From: Acanthosoma haemorrhoidale
Lineage: Eukaryota; Arthropoda; Insecta; Hemiptera; Acanthosomatidae
Assembly: GCA_930367205.1 (NCBI GenBank)
Contig: OV884009.1
Location: forward strand, 100,027,189 to 100,091,188
Direction: 5' to 3'
DNA length: 64,000 bases
Shown here: positions 11,966 to 20,927 of the stretch, in pieces
Layout of the letters: each line of letters starts with the position of its first letter
How positions within the stretch are numbered: the stretch's first letter is position 1
Position numbers and translations under genes: made by a program
Notes under the pieces: model-generated
Seen by the model: only the letters and a program-made list of their open reading frames with translations
What the model was told of the DNA's origin: nothing
Database searches by the model: none

Positions 11966-12385
11966 AATAACGAACATAGATCTTCTTGTTTTATTCCAGT
12001 TGAAATATTCAAAAGCCGTTATAAGGAAATAATAACCCTGGAAATGAGAGCCCTTCCGAGAAGCATTTCCCTTAAAATCATTAACAACACTAACAAATGG
12101 GTTATGCTTAATGAAAGGCTCAAGATAAATAAATTGGCCGCCAGGTTGGGGAAACATCAACAGCGGATCCACGGAGTCCTTTGTACTCCTCGCCACCACT
12201 CCATCACGGCAATAAAACTTACCAGCCCTGCCCTCCTCTTCCCTCTCCCTCTTCCTATTCCTCTTCCTTACCGACAGCAGGTCCCGGCACTAATTGGGGT
12301 GGCACCGCTTCAAAAACATTCTCCCACCCCTCCCCCCCTCAAATCTGACCCTTTACCAGCCCTCACCTTTTCTGTTCAGAATTAA
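11966..12385 (+). CDS. Unrecognised open frame, about 140 codons
   Basis: An open frame runs from about 11966 to the TAA at 12383-12385; the first ATG is at 12044 (113 codons). The N-terminal half looks protein-like (VEIFKSRYKEIITLEMRAL, then WVMLNERLKINKLAARLG). The second half is a pyrimidine-rich, proline/leucine-rich stretch that looks like read-through of low-complexity DNA. TTATTCCAG at 11991-11999 could be a splice acceptor feeding this frame. I recognise no family. It lies among gypsy relics, so a decayed TE gene is as likely as a host exon. Confidence 0.25.
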   Translation, partial: NNEHRSSCFIPVEIFKSRYKEIITLEMRALPRSISLKIINNTNKWVMLNERLKINKLAARLGKHQQRIHGVLCTPRHHSITAIKLTSPALLFPLPLPIPLPYRQQVPALIGVAPLQKHSPTPPPLKSDPLPALTFSVQN

Positions 12386-12844
12386 TTCAGCCGCCATCCA
12401 AAAATTAATCATTATGGTCGAGGGCTTTTAGCGTTTTTGAGTAGAAAATATGGGGAAAACAGTCCTTATTACTTTTTAATTAAATCGCAGGGATTTCTAG
12501 TCAACTTATTTAGACTGAATATCGTTTGATATTTTTGGGACGTTTTTGTAATAATTTGAAATATGTGCATCAATTTGTATTGAAAATACTGCAACTTTAA
12601 CTGTTATTAGTTTATTCATTTATTCATGTATAGGGTTGATACAAAAGAAACAAACTAGTACACACCTTCTAAATTTACAATATTACAAATGTAAACATTT
12701 ACATGGAATGTAAACAACCCATGATCCTATATATGTCGCATTATCATCAACAATAAAGCAGTCTTTTACTGGAGTCTGAGTGTGTCGGTGCATTTCCCTC
12801 TTTCGTTATTATCTTTTTATCTATCTTAACCGCCGGCGATTAAC

Positions 12845-12866
12845 TTATATATATATATATATATAT
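12845..12866. repeat. (TA)n microsatellite next to a gypsy LTR
   Basis: A TA run directly abutting the end of the LTR at 12868-13046, the same arrangement as at 1011-1035. Confidence 0.8.
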
Positions 12867-12867
12867 A

Positions 12868-13046
12868 AGTTATCGTCTATCGGCTTTAGACGATTAAGAA
12901 AAGAGAACTAGAGTAAAGGGAACTGATATTTAAACAACGGCTAGGTTTAAACAGTCTTTATTCCACTTCTAATCCTCTATCTCTGTTCACAGCCTTTGTT
13001 TACATAGGGTATTAGGCCTAACACTGCCATTTCACGAGCCTTAACT
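12868..13046 (-). repeat. 3' LTR of a minus-strand gypsy-type element (179 bp)
   Basis: On the minus strand it begins AGTTAAGG, directly after a G-rich polypurine tract, and ends CGATAACT beside (TA)n. Length, AGT...ACT termini and target match the LTR at 827-1010. Confidence 0.65.
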
Positions 13047-13056
13047 CCCCCCTGCC
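13047..13056 (-). other. Polypurine tract of the gypsy-type element
   Basis: The minus strand reads GGCAGGGGGG immediately before the LTR start AGTTAAGG, the position of the plus-strand primer. Confidence 0.65.
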
Positions 13057-13267
13057 AGTTTACGAACATTCCTCGTAAACTTAAGGCAAGTGACATAATG
13101 TACATATTAAAATAAAACTAAGTACAAAAAATAGCATGCAAAAAGAGAAAAGAAAAAAAAACGTCCTCCAGATATATACAACACAACAAACAAAAAAATA
13201 AATATCCCACTTGGGCTGATACGGTAACTGCGCGTAACCAGCAATTTAAGAAAATAACACCACACAA

Positions 13268-13822
13268 CTAGGTCGTAACGGCGGGGCGCTCCGGCTCCGC
13301 CACGGGAAACTTTAACTGTTCGACGTAAACTGTCCTACGTTTGATAGGCGGTACTATGCTTTCTATCGTGACTGTATTGTGTTCACGAATGGCGATCACC
13401 CTGAAAGGAACCTCGTACCTCACAAAATCTTTGCCCCTGTTAGACCCTTTTATCCGGTACACGATCTTTTCAATTTTAATCCTACCCAGCACATCTTTGA
13501 CCTTGAGATTGTCTCGTGCCACCAGTCTGCGTTTTCCATCCACGAGTTTCCCCCGAATGTTCACCCACTGTTTCCCCAAAGCGGTCCGGTCATTGACCAC
13601 GCGTGCCGCAAATTCCTCGTCGACCACTGTACTCCTGGTATCCCGGCGCCGTCCTTGAAGTCCGAAAAGGACCTTGACTGGTGAGAATCCCGTGGCAGAA
13701 TGTATGGAGTGATTATATGCCATAACTGCCTTATCCATAGCTACGTTCGGTTCTAGCCATTTTCCCCCTTGATAGATTCGCAAGTGGTCGCTCAGCGTGA
13801 TGTGCACTCGCTCGACGTGTGC
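13268..13822 (-). pseudogene. Gypsy-type integrase C-terminal half, truncated by an inverted Jockey segment
   Basis: The minus frame contains HVERVHITLSDHLRIY, then MAYNHSIHSATGFSPVKVLFG, the standard end of a gypsy integrase core (vER.h.tL...., aYN.siHsaTgfsP..llfG). A basic C-terminal domain follows (GKDFVRYEVPFRVIAI) and stops at 13268. The first thirteen residues of the open frame (13823-13861) are antisense Jockey sequence, so the fused start is accidental. The RVH variant replaces the usual RxN/RxH..TL context only slightly. Upstream core and RT are missing, cut at the inverted-repeat border at 13821. The LTR and polypurine tract downstream belong to the same element. Confidence 0.7.
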
Positions 13823-14498
13823 ATTATCCGGACGACACACTTTCCTATCCTCTGGAAACATTCCATTATTGTCCTATTCGCTTAACTCGGTAAACTGCCC
13901 ACCCAATGACGCCTCATCTTACCGTCCAATTAGCCTACTCCCTATCCTCTCAAAAATATTTGAAAAACTCCTGTTAAAACCCTACATTCCTAAACTCATC
14001 CCTTTTAAGTTCATGAAATTCCATCAACACCTATGCAACCACTGACGCGGCTGATGGAGGATCATGGGGGACTTCCTATGACTCCACTTTCTCTTTCGCA
14101 AGCGGGGTGGTTGACAACCATGTGGATTTGGGAGGTCTTTGGGCTGTTTGAAAATATGCTGTGAATGAGCGAGTGAATGAAGAATTGTTAATATGGCGTG
14201 ATTGAGAACATTGAACACAATTACTCATTGCCCAGTAAAGCAGATTGTAATTTTGTCACAATAAATATTTAATTAGTTTTTACTTTGTTGAATGTCGGAG
14301 GCAGATACCGTGTGGTTTGATAATTACCATCCTACTCTTACTTTGGTATTGATATACCAGTTTCTACGATTTTCGTTGTGACCAAGGGATGCTACGTCTT
14401 ATCCATTCTACATCGACTCTAGTCCCTCTATCCTAAGTATCACCAGTTATTGATTCTGAGATGTGAAATGATTTCTCATCAATAAATATGTTAAAGAT
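13821..14498 (+). repeat. Left arm of a large inverted duplication
   Basis: Reverse-complements to 16087-16970 over its whole length, apart from scattered substitutions and one ~260-bp gap at about 14042. It includes Jockey ORF2/3'-UTR sequence (to about 14275) plus about 210 bp of non-Jockey flank (14276-14498). Confidence 0.85.
13830..14275 (+). mobile_element. Jockey fragment with internal RT deletion (left arm)
   Basis: The order is WKHSII, then NDASSYRPISLLPILSKIFE, then directly the ORF2 C-terminus (YIPKLIPFKFMKFHQHL) and the 3' UTR ending AATAAATA. Most of the RT palm, including the FADD box, is missing between KIFEKLLL and the C-terminus. The same RT deletion is in the right arm, so it predates the inverted duplication. 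The left arm lost a further ~260 bp of C-terminus and 3' UTR. Confidence 0.75.
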
Positions 14499-15922
14499 AT
14501 GAGAACATTTTGTAAATTTTGACATATTGTTTATATCACAGGATCTATACGTGTTCTCTTTTTTATGTCAAGACTTAAACTTTTGTAAAATTCTCCATTT
14601 CATTTGCCCCAATAAATATATATATACCCCATGCCCAAGAGAGCAAATGTTGAGAGAAAAGTAACCACTGATTTAATGTTACACTATTCCTCTTTAGTAA
14701 TTTATTCAATCTTACTCCAGTATTTTTTTATCTTCATTGAAACTATGTAATAATAAGTTATCAAGTATTAAGTATACTGATGTATTGGAAATATTTCCTA
14801 TACCAAGTTATACAATTCTTCTGTCCTTCATATATTTCAGAACACCTAAATAATAAGTTCGTACAATCGGTCTTCACACACTTCGCCTGTTTCGGCTGAT
14901 AGTACGTACGACATATTGTTTTTATTAGATAAGCCAGAGGAGATGGTTCTGTTTACCCTTCAACATCTGGCATGTGTGCAGTGTTTAATTTGTTTTAATT
15001 GAAAGTTTTGAAGAATGGGTTTCCAGGTCTATATAAATGATTGTTCATTTAATTTATTTAGAGTTTGATTTTTTGAAAATTTAATATACCTGATCTAAGA
15101 ATGTTGTTACTAGTCAACACCCAAAATATATCGTTGCCTACGATATGGTCGTGGCTAAATAATGCGCTTTCAGCTGTGTGGGGCTGCATTGTTCGCGGAG
15201 GTTCGCTTCTTGTTTTGTTAATAAGTAACTTGGTGAGAGGCGCGATGGGCTGTTTGGGCGATACCAAGCAAGCAACTATTTCCTACTACTTTCCTTTGTA
15301 TCCTTTTTATTATGACATCTTCACGTTAAAATATTAATGGTACGTTTTTATTGTTGGGTCTCAAAAGTAATTTTGAAATATATCTGAATTTATCTTTGCG
15401 TTAGCGTCCTTAACGTGTCAAAATCATACGGGACCTTATTTGGTTCTAAGTTGTCTCTTGTAAATAATAAAAGTAGGAGAAACGAAACTGACTTTTATTG
15501 CGTTTAATTTTTGAATTTCATTATTTCCGTTATTTATTTTAACTAACATTATTCAGCATTATCTGAGGAGTCACGTTATACACCTTTATAACTTCAGATT
15601 GATCAGATCATGTTTACGACCATAAAAAGTTCTTTGGCTCACAATTGTTTCCGTAATACATATCTTTAAGTTTATTCTTGCTTCAAAATCTCTAATGTCT
15701 TATTAACCATGAAATGCCTCGGTCTCATGGGAGCACGGGCATTTTTATTCACTACCATGCTCACTTGGATCCTTAAGATATGATGTCTTCAATACAAATA
15801 ATAACCCAATTTGTTTGTTATTTTTTTTTTTTATATATGAAATCTCTTTATTAGGAGAATATTTACATAGAATCAATACTTATTAATTATTCTAAAACAC
15901 GTTAAAAAATGTCTGTAAAATA
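14499..15922. other. Spacer of the inverted duplication, no gene recognised
   Basis: AT-rich, unrecognised. A 78-codon plus frame (15101-15337) and its antisense are not identifiable. A stretch near 15460-15510 (AAATAATAAAAGTAGG, then AACGAAACTGACTTTTATT) resembles an LTR polyadenylation region but has no partner. Confidence 0.4.
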
Positions 15923-16085
15923 ATGATAAATGTTAGAATAATTACAAAATTACTGATCGCCTTAGGAGGGCCGTACGAAATCGAAGGGGAAACGGTAATG
16001 GGATTGGATAGGTGCGCGGCCAAGAAGGAGAGTTTGAAAGTACATGTATTAGGGAGGATGCCGCGAGAATACGAGGGAATAATCG
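15923..16085 (+). pseudogene. Gypsy-like protease fragment
   Basis: The frame reads GGPYEIEGETVMGLDRC, then LKVHVLGRMPREYEGIIG, resembling the C-terminal part of gypsy aspartic proteases (..vkVhVipRMp.eyeGIIG.DFL). It ends where the inverted-repeat arm begins (16087), suggesting the arm sequence interrupted a gypsy element. The catalytic DSG is not visible. Confidence 0.45.
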
Positions 16086-16086
16086 G

Positions 16087-16970
16087 ATCTTTCACATATT
16101 TATTGATGAGAAATCATTTCACATCTCAGAATCAATAACTGGTGATACTTAGGATAGAGGGACTAGAGTCGATGTAGAATGGATAAGACGTAGCATCCCT
16201 TGGTCACAACGAAAATCGTAGAAACTGGTATATCAATACCAAAGTAAGAGTAGGATGGTAATTATCAAACCACACGGTATCTGCCTCCGACATTCAACAA
16301 AGTAAACACTAATTAAATCTTTATTGCGATAAAATTACAATCTGCTTTACTGGGCAATGAGTAATTGTGTTCAATGTTATCAATCACACCATATTTACAA
16401 TTCTTCATTAACTCGTTCATTCACAGCATATTTACAAACAGCCCAACGACCTCCCAAATCCACATGGTTGTCAACCACCCCGCTTGCGAAAGAGAAAGTG
16501 GAGTCATAGGAAGTCCCCCATGATCCTCCATCAGCCTCGTCGCCGGATACAATCTAGAGGAGGGAGGGGAGACCAGTGAAGCACGAGAGCCACACACGTC
16601 TAGGACATGATTAAAGAAACTGGGCATTGCCAGGACTCCTGCTGTCACTTATGATAATTATAGTAGGCCACGAGGCCATTGCTGCTATACGCTCCCAGCA
16701 GGGAGATTTTATGGATATAAGGGGCAGTGTATTGCCATTGCTAGTGGATTAGTGGTTGCATAGGTGTTGATGGAATTTCATGAACTTAAAAGGGATGAAT
16801 TTAGGAATGTAGGGTTTTAACAGTAGTTTTTCAAATATTTTTGAGAGAATAAGGAGTAGGCTAACTGGACGGTAAGATGAGGCGTCATTGGGTAGTTTAC
16901 CGAGTTTAGCGAATAGGACAATAATGGAATGTTTCCAGAGGATAGGAAAGTGCGTCGTTCAGATAATGCA
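16087..16970 (-). repeat. Right arm of the large inverted duplication
   Basis: Inverted copy of 13821-14498, longer because it keeps the ~260 bp lost from the left arm. It continues without a break into a longer minus-strand Jockey copy, so it is the likely source arm. Confidence 0.85.
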
Positions 16971-18100
16971 ATTGTAAATGTTGGTTAGGAAGATTATTTA
17001 GGAGGAAGCTTTTGGAGAATGTGAGGAGTAAAGAGAGAATATCCGGCAGATTTTCGATGAGATAAGTTTTCAGAAGGAACTTCACCTCAGAGGGGTTAAC
17101 GGCTTTTGTTGGAAGTAAGAGAGGGATAGGTGAAGTGAGGAAATCTTCAACAATTGTACGTGAAATATGCGGAGTAAATTTTTCCGCCCTTCACTAATCA
17201 TAACCCACCCAGGGCCTATCATCACGACGGAGTGGGTGTGAAACAGGTTAATATTTTAGTATCTTTTTAGTTACATTTCACAGGGGATATCCACTTTAAA
17301 AAGAAAGGAGAGGTAGGAATTAAATTAATCGGATCAGAAAGATGCTAAGTGCCGCTATACCAATCTGCAGTAATAATTGTACAAGCGACGATCAGCAGGA
17401 TGTTTGCCACTCTGTTCTCGAGAGACGTTTGGATTGGAATAAGTCTCTGAATTGCTGAGGTTAGGATATTCGTTGCAAAGCATGTCCTCGTATATTTGTG
17501 GATCTTAAGCCTCAATGTTGGTGCTTTGCGTTAAAGTCCCCACCCACAAGGAAACGAAGTCCCATGGAGTCTAGAAAGGAGAGTAAATGGGAATCGGAAA
17601 TGGATTTCATAGGAGTGCAGTAAACCGATGCTATAGTGAGGTGGAAAGAGAAGGTGCTGATTGACACTTAAGTGGACTGATGGAAATCATATACTATCAG
17701 AGGAACTATGTGATGGGAAATGGAGTTGTGGGCAATGGCATCGGTACCCGCTTGTGCCCTTTCATCTATTCGATAAGTCTGGTACTATCGAATTGTAAAT
17801 GGTCGTTTACTCGTAAGTCTTGTTTCAGTAATGAGAGCTATGTCAATGCTCTTGTCGTTGATTAGTACTGTCGTTCGTTAGTATAGGTAGGAGATAATAT
17901 TTGTAAGAAGAGAAATAAGAGGAGTAATTAGGGTTCTGAGCTCTGTAACGAATGAGGTTAATAGGCTAATGAGATCTGATGAGCTTGAAGGAGAAGAAAT
18001 AATATGCGGAATGTGTGGTTAAGGATGGGATTGGGTTTGCTGCTTGCCGGGATGAGTGGAATGCGGGGGAAGAGTAACTTGAGGATGAGTAATGGGCAGT
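16800..18100 (-). pseudogene. Jockey ORF2 relic: endonuclease and N-terminal RT
   Basis: Minus-strand frames give IASVYCTPMKSI and RFLVGGDFNAKHQH, followed by STNIRGHAL. This is the APE-type endonuclease core of Jockey LINEs (iYcPP, GGDFNAKH..Wg, n.rG..L). Further on come IPLLLPTKAVNPSEVKFLL, FPILWKHSI and SYRPISLLPILSKIFE from the RT N-terminus. Then the palm is deleted and the ORF2 C-terminus follows. Ordinary ORF2 proteins are near 900 residues; this relic covers perhaps half, with several stops. The enzyme would nick chromosomal DNA and prime cDNA synthesis on the nick. Confidence 0.75.
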
Positions 18101-18318
18101 GCCTGTGACTGCTCTCTGTTCCGAAGTACATCAACAAAATGGAGGAAAGGCCACTAATTTCTGGCTGGGTGGCTTCTCAATCTGCCTGTGGCTAGCTTCT
18201 CTTCTGGCCGACTACCTTGTTCGTTCCTAGACTTCAGCCCTTATAGCCTATAAGCCTCGCATCCCTTATAGTTGACCGGATGGCCTTGTTGGCAGAGCGA
18301 TTTTAATTGCTTCTCGCA

Positions 18319-19079
18319 TTAACCGTAATCACTCTCTCTTGTGCTACCCACTGCACTTTGCACACCTGGGAGTGTGGTGTCAGTAGGTTTTGGTAAACAC
18401 ATATGCCTGATAATTATGGCGTTGGACGATGTCACGGTTTTTTGGCCTGTTCTTGTATAATACAGGTGGGTTAGATCGTAGATTTTTTCTACTCCAGATG
18501 TTCGGTCATGATCTATAAAGGACAAAGGCAAAGGTGTTTTAATCGCTTCGCCTTGTTGCTTATTCTCACGCGACACTTTGGTTATTTTACGAGTTTTGAA
18601 CCCTAGAGCGGTCAGCTGGTGTAGTGGGATGCAGGTTTTTGATCTCCACCCGTAGTGGTCACTCTTGTTTCAGCTGAGACGTATGGAAATCAGCCTTTGT
18701 ATCCTTCAGATTTTTGATGATAGCTCTAAACGTTTTGGGGGTGTCATGAGTAATTTTAGTGTCTCGAGACGATTGAGACATGTCTATTGATGGCTGTTTA
18801 GGTGTTTGGATAGCTTCCTTATCCTCTACTTCAGTATATTTCAACATCTAGAAACTATTTGGCGTGAAGAATAGAGACTCGTCGGTTTCTTCTGTCTTTT
18901 AAGAAGTAAGTGCTTGCTTGCGGCGGTAAGTTCTGAATTGAGCTAGCTGCAGAAGCATTATTTAGTACGTTTCTGTTTGAACGGCGTGTTTTTCTCTTAA
19001 TTGGTAAGCGAGTAGGTTCTCTCTTAGGCCAAAAAGACCTTTTTCTACTTTTCGACATTAAGTGTTGATGAAAACACAT
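18319..19079 (-). pseudogene. Jockey ORF1 (gag-like RNA-binding protein) relic
   Basis: Three minus-strand frames in series. The N-terminus is MSKSRKRSFWPKREPTRLP followed by IKRKTRRSNRNVL and LPPQASTYFLKDRRN. Later parts are KQPSIDMSQSSRDTKIT and LPLSFIDHDRTSGVEKIYDL. The basic N-terminus closely resembles the frame at 48240-48448 (SLGATPTPLPIKRTR, then FLTDRRD), which is likewise attached to a Jockey end. That supports ORF1 identity independently of any database. ORF1 proteins coat the LINE RNA. Zinc knuckles were not found. Frames are shifted near 18850 and 18600. Confidence 0.6.
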
Positions 19080-19260
19080 ATTTATTAGTTAAAAATTATT
19101 TATTTATTAAAGAAATAAGGTGTTCGTCGGGAGTCTCGATCGCACGATGTATATGACCATAGAGCACGGAGCATGCTAATCGACCACGGGCCCCACATGT
19201 GCTTTGCCTACTGTCCTGTATTATCGGTGGCCCGGCAGAGGCATCCAAAAACCAACCCAA

Positions 19261-20339
19261 TATGGCCGGCTTCTCTGTTTGATATTGTCTATAACAAAGA
19301 CTGAGTGGTTATGGGCTCAATTCACTCACTTATTAAATGGTCACTCGTGAACAGCTCACGTGAGTTATCTGTTGAGACAGTTTCAAAGCTGAAATAAACG
19401 ATAGTAAACGGTGTTGATATGGAGAGCGACAGTAATACGTGGTTATCTAACAATAGCGCAGGCGCAGAACTCGGGCAAAAGGGTAGATATATTACAGAAT
19501 ATGGATGCCTCTACTTCCCTGTTACATTATGTTAATATATTTTAACTCCCTTCGATAAATAAACTGAAGTAATTAATATATAGACCTAGGTTAACATGGT
19601 AATAAATTGACAATTGAAAAGAGCAGGTAACTCATAGATCTATATATAAATAAGCACCCTTTTATCGAGTAGGACCCAAGTCTTAAACTAGAGGATAATT
19701 TAAATAAAACCCACATGAGTAGTAATCTAATTTAAATAAAATTCCTCGAAAGATATCTGGCCGGTGGAGGAAGAGCGGCAGTAAATTACAGTTGGTGGAT
19801 TCATTGCAGCGTCGGAATTCGCTCTACTTACGTTCTTTAATCAACTTTAGCAATAGCTTGGCCCTCCCTTCCTTTACACTAGCATTTAGCAATTACTGTC
19901 TTGTTACAACCATTGCACGTGATCATTTTACTTTCATAGTTACATTTGATCCATTTAAAAAGAAAAAAACTAATTCAAAGAATATACACAAAATAGAAAA
20001 AATAAGTGAAATGTCAAATAAGTGTAAAAACAAGTCTCACTTCCGTCTGTCTGTTGATATATAATTAAATTAACAATCTCACAACAGTAAAGACTTGAAA
20101 GAAAATACATGTAAAAAACAATTTGGTATAAATGCACAATTTACAGAAAGTACTAGGGTGGTTTAGGGTGAAATGAGGGGTGTCTGGGGAAATTGGACAG
20201 AAAGAGGAAAAGGCTGGAACGGAGCATGAGCCCTAGCTTATAGAATTTCGAAATTATAAGAAAAGCAAAAATTACATTCTGGTGATATGATCTTTTTTCT
20301 CGGGGAATCTTTTTGACGGTTAGATGTAGGAGTATAGGA
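19261..20339. other. Possible Jockey 5' leader, then AT-rich DNA
   Basis: 19320-19480 resembles, in reverse complement, 33145-33300 (TGCGCCTGCGCT, GTCGCTCT and AACTGTTTCAACAGA motifs in the same order), so the Jockey 5' UTR may extend to about 19480. The remainder shows nothing recognisable. Confidence 0.4.
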
Positions 20340-20720
20340 GTGCTGAAGACCTTTGGCTGGGTGTTAATGGGAGCCAAAGCCGACTGGTTTACCAAACTTG
20401 GCGGCTTGGTTCCAGACAGGTAAGCCTCGTGAATGGTTCAGGGTGGTTACTTTTGTCCGGTACGCCCGCTATTCGGTCGGGTGTGGGCTCTTGGCTGGAG
20501 TGGTGAGTCAAGGTGGCTGGGGGCTTTTCTGTCATCTTTGGACACCTGTAATGCCACCTACCTTGGGGTACTGCATACATGCAGTACTTGGGTACTGCGT
20601 CACCGGCCGGGCAACCAGTGTCCAATGTTTTCCTTCCTATTTCGTTCGTTCGCTTGAACCAAGCCGACCTTCGAACATACACACAGCTTTGTCCACCAAC
20701 TATAAGAAAAACGTTGTACA
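20340..20720. other. GC-richer island with palindrome, unidentified
   Basis: Composition changes abruptly from AT-rich flanks. Open frames exist on both strands (131 codons plus at 20398-20793, 110 codons minus at 20389-20721), but neither looks like a known protein and they overlap fully. GTACTGCATACATGCAGTAC (20568-20587) is a palindrome with a 2-nt centre. Confidence 0.35.
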
Positions 20721-20927
20721 CAAACTCAAACCGATTTTTAATTTTAATATTCCACAGTCTTTGTTATATAACTATATTTTCGTGTCCATATAAATATGAG
20801 TTGGATAACGATTTGGTAGCTGAAAATATTTCTTTTATAAAGATGCGTCGGCCATCGGTCATTAAGCTATGAACAAAATAAAATCTGAATCAGGTAAAAG
20901 ACACCTGGTACTTTTATATATATCAAA

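Larger units (their letters stand above)
16308..19260 (-). mobile_element. Jockey LINE, near full span, decayed, RT largely deleted
   Basis: On the minus strand, from 5' to 3': a 5' UTR (about 19080-19260 or beyond), ORF1 (18319-19079), endonuclease and N-terminal RT of ORF2 (about 16800-18100), an ORF2 C-terminus and a 3' UTR ending at about 16308 (TTTATTGCGATAAAATTACAATCTG on the plus strand). It is the only copy here that spans both ends with ORF1 and endonuclease present, though frames are broken. Confidence 0.75.

Noticed and set aside
12600..12846. A further LTR ending in GATTAACT beside the (TA)n run
   Set aside because: AATAAAG and a TATA-like motif are present, but no start, partner LTR or coding region could be found.
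13823..13861. Start methionine and first thirteen residues of the integrase frame
   Set aside because: They are antisense Jockey sequence shared with the inverted-repeat right arm; the integrase part starts only at about 13822.
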